From contig DAEG01000093.1 in the NCBI GenBank assembly GCA_002495235.1, forward strand, positions 434 to 7,186: a stretch of 6,753 nucleotides of DNA. Reading direction: 5' to 3'. The first letter of the stretch is position 1. Each line of letters starts with the position of its first letter. Shown one piece after another: positions 1 to 5,210 of the stretch. Under the pieces are notes generated by a model, which was not told the origin of the DNA, searched no databases, and saw only the letters and a program-made list of their open reading frames with translations. This DNA is from Euryarchaeota archaeon UBA287 (lineage in GTDB: Archaea; Thermoplasmatota; UBA186; UBA287). The position numbers and the translations under genes are program-made.

Positions 1-139
1 GTTCGCCCGGGCGCTGGGCGAGGACAGGATGGAGAGGGTGAGGATGCCCGCAGGCTTCAGCATCGGATCGCAGACCCCGGGAGAGATTGCCGTGAGCATG
101 CTCGCGGAGATCATAGGGGTTAAGAACGGCGCGCTCTGA
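1..139 (+). CDS. XdhC/CoxF-family molybdoenzyme maturation protein, C-terminal fragment
   Basis: This is the last 45 codons of a gene entering from the left edge; the first complete codon begins at base 2 and the TGA stop is at 137-139. The tail contains MPAGFSIGSQTPGEIAVSML followed by AEIIGVKNG. This matches the C-terminal signature of XdhC Rossmann-like domains, where a proline-glycine, an I-G-x-x-T-P and an E-I-A-x-S-x-x-A-E-I-I stretch close the domain (family knowledge). XdhC proteins bind and help sulfurate the molybdenum cofactor and deliver it to xanthine-dehydrogenase-type hydroxylases in the cytoplasm. The partner enzyme, if any, lies outside the window. The gene is convergent with the nucleotidase, with 23 bp between the two stop codons and no obvious T-run terminator. 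The family call is fairly firm; the exact substrate enzyme cannot be judged from this fragment. Confidence 0.78.
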   Translation, partial: FARALGEDRMERVRMPAGFSIGSQTPGEIAVSMLAEIIGVKNGAL

Positions 140-162
140 TGCGTGTGAGGGATGAGCAGCCT

Positions 163-1839
163 CTAAGCCAGCTCTGACTGTGAGAACTCAGGGTAGAGCT
201 CCCAGTTCTTCATGAAGCATTCCTCCGGCTCCAGCGGAGAGTGCTCGGATATGTACTCCACCATCAAGTCCCTTACCTCAGTGGTGGAGCTGTAGAGCAC
301 TCTTGCGCCTCGGGGAATGAACTGTGACGTTGCCCTGTAGTTGTTCACGGCCACCGTGATATTCTGGTCCTCTGACACAGGCATCCCGTTCAGCCTGAGC
401 TCTGTTATCCTCTCGCCTACCGGTTTTGTTACGTCGACCCTGTACTCGATGCCGGACCACATGTCATAGTTGTAATCGGGAAATGACTGGTTCCTGGTCG
501 GCAAGGGTGTCATGCCATCGTAGGTATCGAAATACCGCGCGTTCCATTCAAGGACGTCCTTCACGATCGCTCCTGTCGCCTCAACCACGAAGAGAGTGTT
601 ATCGTATTGATAGAGAGAGTATGCGGCCTTAAGCCTGATGGTTCCTGCCGGTAACATGGCGTGATCTGAAAATAAGGCAGCGCACGAGGCATCCACAGGG
701 TAACCCGCCTCCGCGGCGGCCTCTGTCTGTGCGAGATTTATCAGATCCACTGTGGGGCCGTAATGCATTCTGGCGGCAAAGCCGCCGGGAAACTCTCCGG
801 TCGTCTCGCCTATCGGGGAGTTCACGTACCTTCTTGTGGCATCCTGGTACGGCATCATGAGCGCGAGGAATGAAGGGTCCTCTGGCACATCGCTCATAGA
901 CCTGACCTCTCCGGCCTTTGATGAGATCTCCCAGTCGCTCCCCGAGCCCGTGAGCTCTATCCTTACATCGCACAGGCTTATACCAGCGTTCCGCGGCTCC
1001 ATAATCAGGACATCTTTAACGTCCTCGTTCAGCGCGGCGTGTGCGTGGCCGGCGAGGACGATATCCACCCCAGAGACGCTCTCTGCCAGATCCCGTGCGA
1101 AGTTCTCTTCGTGCCCGTAACCAAAGTCTGGATTCGTTCCCGTGTGTGCCGTTATAACAATGACATCCGCTCCCTGTGACTTCAGTTCCTGAACGCATGC
1201 CTTTGCCTCTTCGACAGGGTCCGTGAATCTCAGTCCCGCGATGTTCTCAGCCCTCTCCCAGCGTGGTATCGCAGGTGTCGTCAGGCCTATGATGCCTATA
1301 CCAATCCCGCTCAGGTCCTTTATCACATAAGGCGCAAACATCCTGCTGCCGTCTGTGCTTTTCCTGACGTTCGCGGCAATGACCGGGAACTTTGCCTCAG
1401 AAGCGAATCTGTTCAGCGTGTCAATTCCGAAGTTGAACTCATGGTTCCCCAGCGTCATGGAATCATAGCCTATGATGTTCATTGCCATGGCCATAGGATT
1501 GTGAGCGTTTTTGCGCAGCACGTTGTAGAGATAGTTAAGTGGTGTTCCCTGTGTCGTGTCACCGTTGTCCAAAACTATCGTGTCTGGGTTTTCCGCCCGC
1601 GCCTGCTTTACGTAAGTGCATATCTTAGCCATTCCGCGTCCTGAGCCTGTGAGGGGAGTGTCGGCGAAATAGTCCCAGCTCTCCATCTGCCCGTGCATGT
1701 CCGAGGTCCCTATGATCCTTATCGTCCTTATTTCCCGCGCTTCAATGCCCATTGGTACCAGTGCTGTGATAATGCAGATTGCGGTGAGCGCCACAAACAA
1801 AGCAGACAGCTCGTGATGATCCGTATGCCGCTTTTCCAT
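163..1839 (-). CDS. Exported bifunctional metallophosphoesterase / 5'-nucleotidase (CpdB/UshA type)
   Basis: A 558-residue protein with a signal peptide: charged n-region, hydrophobic stretch at about 12-30, likely cleavage after GIEA (34). The catalytic domain (about 38-290) shows the dinuclear-metal motifs in order: D47 and H49 in SDMHG, D94 in LDNGD, GNHE at 131-134, H232 in TAHTG, and GHAH at 264-267. The C-terminal 5_nucleotid_C domain (about 340-510) has the substrate-binding blocks YQYDNTLFVVEATG (410-423), NYDMWSGIEYRVDV (457-470) and VNNYRATSQF (498-507). The wording of these blocks is closer to 2',3'-cyclic-nucleotide phosphodiesterase/3'-nucleotidase (CpdB-like) than to E. coli UshA. 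It probably hydrolyses extracellular nucleotides or cyclic phosphates to recover phosphate and nucleosides. Length is normal for the family and all metal ligands are present. The start is supported by a TATA-like box about 26 bp upstream. It is divergent from the HTH regulator gene. Substrate preference cannot be settled from sequence. Confidence 0.9.
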   Translation of the reverse strand: MEKRHTDHHELSALFVALTAICIITALVPMGIEAREIRTIRIIGTSDMHGQMESWDYFADTPLTGSGRGMAKICTYVKQARAENPDTIVLDNGDTTQGTPLNYLYNVLRKNAHNPMAMAMNIIGYDSMTLGNHEFNFGIDTLNRFASEAKFPVIAANVRKSTDGSRMFAPYVIKDLSGIGIGIIGLTTPAIPRWERAENIAGLRFTDPVEEAKACVQELKSQGADVIVITAHTGTNPDFGYGHEENFARDLAESVSGVDIVLAGHAHAALNEDVKDVLIMEPRNAGISLCDVRIELTGSGSDWEISSKAGEVRSMSDVPEDPSFLALMMPYQDATRRYVNSPIGETTGEFPGGFAARMHYGPTVDLINLAQTEAAAEAGYPVDASCAALFSDHAMLPAGTIRLKAAYSLYQYDNTLFVVEATGAIVKDVLEWNARYFDTYDGMTPLPTRNQSFPDYNYDMWSGIEYRVDVTKPVGERITELRLNGMPVSEDQNITVAVNNYRATSQFIPRGARVLYSSTTEVRDLMVEYISEHSPLEPEECFMKNWELYPEFSQSELA

Positions 1840-1861
1840 GCATTGACAGTGGCGTTATGCC

Positions 1862-1869
1862 ATTATATG
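1862..1869 (-). promoter_or_regulatory. TATA box for the nucleotidase gene
   Basis: On the minus strand this reads CATATAAT. Its centre is about 26 bp before the ATG at 1839, which is the usual archaeal TATA-to-start-site distance, so transcription would begin at or next to the start codon. There is no Shine-Dalgarno sequence before the ATG, which agrees with a leaderless mRNA. Confidence 0.55.
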
Positions 1870-1880
1870 TGTTGTGTTCT

Positions 1881-1896
1881 GTAATCGATCAATTAC
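1881..1896. promoter_or_regulatory. Imperfect 16-bp palindrome, candidate operator in the divergent promoter
   Basis: GTAATCGATCAATTAC is an inverted repeat with 7 of 8 pairs matching (only C1886/A1891 fails), centred on GATC. It lies between the two TATA boxes of the divergent nucleotidase and HTH_10 regulator genes, about 12 bp from one and 7 bp from the other. This position would let a dimeric repressor or activator act on both genes. That the neighbouring regulator binds here is inference. Confidence 0.45.
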
Positions 1897-1902
1897 AAAA
1901 GG

Positions 1903-1911
1903 TTTTTAAAA
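1903..1911 (+). promoter_or_regulatory. TATA box (with purine-rich BRE) for the HTH regulator gene
   Basis: TTTTTAAAA is preceded by ACAAAAGG, a plausible BRE. Its centre (1907) is 26 bp before the ATG at 1933, predicting a leaderless transcript and favouring 1933 over the in-frame ATG at 1939. A second AT-rich stretch (TATAAATT, 1925-1932) abuts the ATG and is too close to serve this start. Confidence 0.6.
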
Positions 1912-1932
1912 GGATAACATATACTATAAATT

Positions 1933-2502
1933 ATGGTGATGACTGAGATCACGATCAGAGTGCCCATACCGAAGGAGTTTGATGTGGGAAAGGATGTGAG
2001 GGTGGAGCATTACACTCCCTTCAAGGGCGAGGGTGGTAAGCTCCTGCTCAGGGTCAAGGATCTTGATCAGGAAAAGATAAGAGAGGTCATGAAGGATCCC
2101 AATGTTCTGCAGCTCGATGTCGCCGGCCCCGTGGCTTCGATCGTGCTCAACAGATGCGCCGTCTGTGAGATAGCCAAGGGCTCCTTCCTGCTGGAGGCGA
2201 AGAAGGAGGATGACAAACACATGATCTGGAGGCTTCTCTCCGTTGACGAGTCATTCAATCCAGAAGTGCTGAAAAAGATAGGTGCGGAGATAGTGTCAAT
2301 AAAAAGGTTCTCGGAGATCGCCGAGCTCACGGAGATGGAGGAAGAGGTGCTCAGGCTGGCCCACGGCATGGGATACTTCGAGACCCCTAAGAAGACGCGG
2401 ATAAGGGACATAGCCACAAGGGTAGGTAAAAGTCCATCTACGGTCAATGAGATCATACAGAGGGCAGAGAAGAAGGTCATTGGTCAGTGGATCTCTGGCT
2501 GA
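1933..2502 (+). CDS. HTH_10 (bacterio-opsin activator-type) transcriptional regulator
   Basis: A 189-residue cytoplasmic protein. The C-terminal domain (132-183) begins LTEMEEEVLRLAHGMGYFE and ends STVNEIIQRAEKKVI. This is the archaeal HTH_10 signature: L-T-x-x-x-x-x-x-L-x-x-A, then G-Y-F, then a recognition helix beginning around SPST (167-170). The N-terminal region (5-130) is not a domain I can name with certainty. It carries a CxxC pair (C75, C78, in RCAVCEIA) that could bind a metal, Fe-S cluster or form a disulfide, and a stretch (about 83-126) similar in style to sensor regions of other archaeal HTH_10 proteins. It probably controls transcription in response to redox or a ligand (inference). 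It is divergent from the nucleotidase gene across a 93-bp region with a palindrome, so autoregulation and control of that gene are plausible. Its 3' end overlaps cysS by 26 bp. Start could also be the ATG at 1939. Confidence 0.85.
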   Translation: MVMTEITIRVPIPKEFDVGKDVRVEHYTPFKGEGGKLLLRVKDLDQEKIREVMKDPNVLQLDVAGPVASIVLNRCAVCEIAKGSFLLEAKKEDDKHMIWRLLSVDESFNPEVLKKIGAEIVSIKRFSEIAELTEMEEEVLRLAHGMGYFETPKKTRIRDIATRVGKSPSTVNEIIQRAEKKVIGQWISG

Positions 2503-3877
2503 TCCTCCACTTCGTTTCTTTTCCCCTGTCCTCTATCTCTATACCGCACTCCCCCAGCTTTCCTCTTATCATATCCGCGAGATCATAGCGCTTCTCTTCG
2601 CGCAGGATCCTCCTGATCTCGAGAACTCCGTCTATGATCTCCGGCTTAACGCTTACCTCCCCTCTGTGCTCGAAGAGACCCAGGATCCCGGATATCTCTC
2701 CTATAAACTCTTTGAGCTCTGTGACTGCTCTATCATCGGTTAGGACGCTCTGATTTATGGCCTTTGCCAGTGGAAAGAGTGCTGCTATCGCCTCTCGTGT
2801 GTTGAAGTCATCATCCATGGCGTCAAAGAACTTCTTCCTGCACGACTCCAGGGTCTCTCTGAGCTCTTTTTCCTCACGCTCTTCGGTGTCCTGTGCTTCC
2901 AGCGCTTTCCTGAAGCTGTTATCAAGTCTGTCGTACGCCTCGGTCGCCTCGTTCAGCAGGTCGTAGCTGAAGTCTATGGGGCTCCTGTAGTGCGCGTAGA
3001 GCAGGAAGAATCTCAGGGCCATCGGATCGTAGCTCTTCAGGATCTCTCTTATCGTGAGAAAATTGCCGAGAGATTTTGCCATCTTCTCACCGTTCACCAG
3101 CAGAAATCCGGTGTGTAGCCAGTACCTGACGAACGGCTTTTTGCCCGTTATGCTCTCCGCTATTGCTATCTCGGCCTCGTGGTGCGGGAATATGAGGTCT
3201 ATGCCCCCGCCGTGCATGTCATACTGTTGACCCAGGTAGTTAATAGATATCGCAGTGTCCTCTATGTGCCATCCCGGCCTTCCCCTGCCCCAGGGGCTAT
3301 CCCAGAATGGCTCGTCCTCCTTCATCTTTTTCCACAGAGCGAAGTCCTCCGGGCTCCTCTTGTTCTCGTCTACCTCTACTCTCGCTCCGGCGACCAGCTC
3401 CTCCTTCCTCTGGCCCGAGAGATTGCCGAAGTCGCCGAATTTGGAGACGTCAAAGTAGACGCTGCCGTTGCTCTCGTAGGCATAGCCCTTTGCTATGAGA
3501 TCCTCTATCTGCTCTATTATCTCGTCGACGTGCTGCGTTGCCCTTGCAAAGAGGCTCACGCTTTTTATGTTCAGTCTTTCCATGTCCTCATAGTATATCC
3601 TCAAAAACCTCTCAGCCAGCTCTTCAGCGCTGATGCCCTGTTCCTTTGCCCTGTTTATGATCTTGTCGTCTATGTCAGTTATGTTCTGCACGTAAAAGAC
3701 GGAATAGCCCTTGAAGTGGAGATATCTTGCCACCACGTCCATTGCCACATAGGTCTTTGCGTGCCCTATGTGCGGGTAGTCGTAGACCGTCGGGCCGCAG
3801 ACGAACATCTTCACGATCCTTCCCTTGAGCGGCTCGAATTCCTCCTTGGTCCTGCTCATAGTGCTGTAAACGAGCAT
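2477..3877 (-). CDS. cysS: Cysteinyl-tRNA synthetase (class I)
   Basis: A 466-residue cytoplasmic enzyme that charges tRNA-Cys with cysteine using ATP. The N-terminus VKMFVCGPTVYDYPHIGHAK holds the zinc ligand C27 and the HIGH motif (36-39). FPHHEAEI supplies H232 and E236, matching E. coli ligands H234 and E238. The KMSKS motif appears as KMAKS (265-269). The ligand equivalent to E. coli C209 is replaced: the usual GWHIEC reads GWHIED with D207. I believe this Asp form is common in euryarchaeal enzymes, but that is from memory. The DALR and C-terminal anticodon-binding regions (about 310-466) are present and the length is typical. The start MLVYSTMSRTKEEFEPL fits the family N-terminus. The gene stands alone, head-to-head with nothing, and its stop codon lies inside the end of the convergent regulator gene. 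Confidence 0.97.
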   Translation of the reverse strand: MLVYSTMSRTKEEFEPLKGRIVKMFVCGPTVYDYPHIGHAKTYVAMDVVARYLHFKGYSVFYVQNITDIDDKIINRAKEQGISAEELAERFLRIYYEDMERLNIKSVSLFARATQHVDEIIEQIEDLIAKGYAYESNGSVYFDVSKFGDFGNLSGQRKEELVAGARVEVDENKRSPEDFALWKKMKEDEPFWDSPWGRGRPGWHIEDTAISINYLGQQYDMHGGGIDLIFPHHEAEIAIAESITGKKPFVRYWLHTGFLLVNGEKMAKSLGNFLTIREILKSYDPMALRFFLLYAHYRSPIDFSYDLLNEATEAYDRLDNSFRKALEAQDTEEREEKELRETLESCRKKFFDAMDDDFNTREAIAALFPLAKAINQSVLTDDRAVTELKEFIGEISGILGLFEHRGEVSVKPEIIDGVLEIRRILREEKRYDLADMIRGKLGECGIEIEDRGKETKWRISQRSTDQ

Positions 3878-3896
3878 AGGCCTAATGCCAATAGCT

Positions 3897-3904
3897 CTTT
3901 AAAA
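3897..3904 (-). promoter_or_regulatory. TATA box for cysS
   Basis: On the minus strand this reads TTTTAAAG, preceded by the purine-rich ATAAAGG. The centre is about 24 bp before the cysS ATG at 3877, giving a predicted start site at or within a few bases of the start codon. No Shine-Dalgarno sequence is seen between box and ATG. Confidence 0.55.
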
Positions 3905-4072
3905 CCTTTATCAGGGGACACAATCTCGAGAGTTGTGGTAATGGTGTTCTGCGTTCTCGTTCTCCCAATGCCCATGCAAGGCGACGGCGAGCGGTGTCGT
4001 CTCCTTCTGCGCTCTCCGCTTGTGGAAAGAACTTCTGTATGAGCGCGAAGCGGGCTGATCTACATAACGCTT
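3905..4072. other. Intergenic stretch with hairpins and an A-B-A'-B' repeat arrangement
   Basis: No convincing gene is seen here. ORFs of 34 and 69 codons cross it on the two strands but have arginine-rich or low-information products and no promoter at the right distance. It contains a 7-bp hairpin (AGGCGAC 3979-3985 with GTCGTCT 3996-4002, one G-U pair). It also has two interleaved 6-bp pairings: GCGCTC 4009-4014 with GAGCGC 4041-4046, and CCGCTT 4016-4021 with AAGCGG 4048-4053. These are either mutually exclusive alternative hairpins or, less likely given 1-nt connectors, a pseudoknot. Confidence 0.35.
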
Positions 4073-4252
4073 TTAATAATATTCTGCACATTTTCTACGC
4101 GTGTAACGGGATGGCACAGCTATGAAAAAGGTAATACTGTCTAACCTTCCGATGCTCCTGCATTTCAGATTCCACGCCCTTGCATATGGGACTGTGAACG
4201 ACGCATCTTTTCGCCCTGCGCCGTGGGCGGAAAAAAGCAGTTTCACAGGCAC
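4073..4252 (-). CDS. Possible 59-codon leaderless small ORF, unknown function
   Basis: A GTG-initiated reading frame on the minus strand runs 59 codons to TAA at 4073-4075. The product starts MPVKLLFSAHGAGRKDASF, contains YARAWNLKC (23-31) and ends RRKCAEYY; it is basic, with two cysteines (31 and 55). I do not recognise a family. Support is positional: the TATA-like run 4275-4286 lies 26-28 bp before the GTG, the same spacing as the other leaderless genes here, and a perfect 13-bp palindrome sits between box and start. Against it, another 45-codon frame (4122-4259) is open on the opposite strand, and much of the segment folds into a hairpin, so the transcript may instead be an RNA gene or part of a dispersed element. 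Treat as tentative. Confidence 0.25.
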   Translation of the reverse strand: MPVKLLFSAHGAGRKDASFTVPYARAWNLKCRSIGRLDSITFFIAVPSRYTRRKCAEYY

Positions 4253-4253
4253 A
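4190..4253 (+). other. Two-tier hairpin followed by ACA; candidate structured RNA (H/ACA-like shape)
   Basis: CTGTGAA (4192-4198) pairs perfectly with TTCACAG (4242-4248), and G4190 can pair with C4250 past one mismatch. Inside lie unpaired flanks of about 9 and 8 nt. Then a 9-bp stem forms: TTTTCGCCC 4208-4216 with GGGCGGAAAA-side bases 4225-4233, one G-U pair and an 8-nt loop. ACA follows directly at 4251-4253. A lower stem, internal pocket, upper stem and 3' ACA is the outline of archaeal H/ACA guide RNAs (family knowledge). However, I see no kink-turn or K-loop for L7Ae, which weakens that reading. The stems are directly visible; the RNA-gene interpretation is inference. On the opposite strand the same structure lies inside the possible 59-codon ORF. 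Confidence 0.3.
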
Positions 4254-4256
4254 AAG

Positions 4257-4269
4257 TAATACCGTATTA
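4257..4269. promoter_or_regulatory. Perfect 13-bp palindrome TAATAC-C-GTATTA, candidate operator
   Basis: Both 6-base arms match exactly around a single central base. It lies between the minus-strand TATA box (4275-4286) and the predicted minus-strand start site near 4252, where a bound repressor would block transcription. A related but degraded copy (GTAATACTGTCTAA, 4131-4144; 11 of 14 bases identical to 4256-4269) lies 125 bp away in direct orientation. Which protein would bind is unknown. Confidence 0.4.
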
Positions 4270-4274
4270 GTCTC

Positions 4275-4286
4275 TTTATATTTATA
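4275..4286 (-). promoter_or_regulatory. Strong AT-rich TATA-like box in the intergenic region
   Basis: Reads TATAAATATAAA on the minus strand and TTTATATTTATA on the plus strand, so it could work in either direction. Minus-strand use would start transcription near 4252-4257, at the GTG of the 59-codon frame. Plus-strand use would lead only into the antisense of the A22 protease gene, so minus-strand use is preferred. Confidence 0.45.
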
Positions 4287-4382
4287 CCATTCGATTTTTA
4301 CGCCTGAATCCTGCTTTTGTGATCCTAGATTGTGTCTCTCTGATCAAAAGGCGGAGATACGTTGCGCTAATTAATACTCGCT
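4287..4382. other. 3' flank of the binding protein/protease operon, no gene seen
   Basis: AT-rich spacer between the A22 protease stop codon and the TATA-like box. On the minus strand short T runs (CCTTTTG near 4345-4349, and AAAAGC/AAAAAT stretches) are the only candidates for archaeal-type termination of the operon. No strong hairpin-plus-T-run terminator and no RNA gene are recognised. Confidence 0.4.
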
Positions 4383-5210
4383 CTACACCAGCGCATAGCC
4401 TATGAGAGAGAAGACTATGGCAAAGGAGCACAGGAAGGGAAGACCCGCGTTAGCCCTTGTCTTCATCGTTGCTATCAGGAGCGCCACCGCGCCCACGATC
4501 GTGCCCGCCGCGGCGAACAGGGCTATCCTCGGGTCTGAAAATGTGGATAAGGACACTACATAGCTCGAGGGCAGAACTATATCCCCCAGACCGAGGAAAA
4601 AGGCAGTAGGCTCACCTTCAGGATCCCTGTTCTCAACCTTGAAATCCCTGCTCTCAGGGAAAACGAGTATCACTGGAAGGCTCAGGTCTATCACGCCCTC
4701 GGCCATTGAGACCATGTGCTTTGTCACGTACACGGAGACAGCGTCATACGCCGCCAGCACTATCAGGAGCACCGCCATGAGCTCCGGTGTCAGAGAGATC
4801 CCGAGCATCGCGGTCACTCCCACGGCAAGAACAAAGCCGCAGGCGTCTGCTATCAGCCAGTTCTTCTTTTTTGTCATGAAATATACAAGGGCTGTAGAGA
4901 GGATGGGCGAGACGCACACGGAGACCACCGCTCCGAGAGGTTCGAGGAGGACGTAGAATGTGGAGGTCATCGCCAGGAATATCGCGAAGAGGAGTAGCGC
5001 GTTTATCGTTCTTTTCCTGTTCCTGCGCAGGAGCAGCACCATAATGACCAGCGCTATGGGAAATATGAGAAACAGCGCAAGAACGTTTGTGGAGACGTCA
5101 GGATCCTCAAAGGCGGAGAAGCCCAGCTCTAGAAAAGACGGCGCCACAATAACCGCTACGATCTGCGTGGCCAGCAGGAATATAAGAGTAAGAACGAAAC
5201 TCTTTCTCAC
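4383..5210 (-). CDS. Presenilin/signal-peptide-peptidase-like intramembrane aspartyl protease (family A22, archaeal PSH)
   Basis: A 275-residue polytopic membrane protein with about nine hydrophobic segments (roughly 4-24, 42-62, 68-90, 92-112, 118-137, 142-162, 203-223, 227-248 and 254-274). The two catalytic aspartates are in the expected motifs: YD (Y155-D156) in segment six and GLGD (207-210, D210) in segment seven. AGLPFL (255-260) in the last segment stands at the place of the PAL motif, in a form I associate with archaeal members. These enzymes cleave transmembrane helices, for example leftover signal peptides. The hydrophilic loop 185-202 between the catalytic segments is short. The gene starts with GTG, overlapping the stop of the upstream binding-protein gene by 4 bp (GTGA), with AGGAGG 9 nt upstream, so it is translated from the same mRNA. 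Natural substrates are unknown. Confidence 0.93.
   Translation of the reverse strand: MRKSFVLTLIFLLATQIVAVIVAPSFLELGFSAFEDPDVSTNVLALFLIFPIALVIMVLLLRRNRKRTINALLLFAIFLAMTSTFYVLLEPLGAVVSVCVSPILSTALVYFMTKKKNWLIADACGFVLAVGVTAMLGISLTPELMAVLLIVLAAYDAVSVYVTKHMVSMAEGVIDLSLPVILVFPESRDFKVENRDPEGEPTAFFLGLGDIVLPSSYVVSLSTFSDPRIALFAAAGTIVGAVALLIATMKTRANAGLPFLCSFAIVFSLIGYALV

Noticed and set aside
1925..1932. TATAAATT as the TATA box of the HTH_10 gene
   Set aside because: It touches the ATG. TTTTTAAAA at 1903-1911 is at the correct distance, and the protein already starts soon after 1933 with no plausible start 25 bp further downstream.
2067..2480. 137-codon frame on the minus strand
   Set aside because: Antisense to the HTH_10 gene. 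It is serine- and leucine-rich, as expected from reading the complement of a charged, lysine/glutamate-rich gene.
3179..4042. 287-codon frame on the plus strand
   Set aside because: It is almost wholly antisense to cysS, whose catalytic motifs are unambiguous. The product shows no recognisable motif, and no promoter lies at a suitable distance.
3882..4091. 69-codon frame on the minus strand, upstream of cysS
   Set aside because: It runs through the cysS TATA box, has no TATA box at the right distance from its own ATG, and gives an arginine-rich product without motifs.
4122..4259. 45-codon frame on the plus strand (MKKVILSNLPMLLHFRFHAL at its start)
   Set aside because: Fully overlaps the opposite 59-codon frame. 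The nearest plus-strand TATA-like box (4071-4080) predicts a start near 4102, where GTG and ATG 4111 lead immediately to stops. Coding support is too weak to list it.
3878..4382. tRNA, CRISPR array or insertion sequence in the gap
   Set aside because: No T-loop (GGTTCGA-type) or acceptor-stem pairing, no regularly spaced repeats, and no transposase or clear terminal inverted repeats were found.
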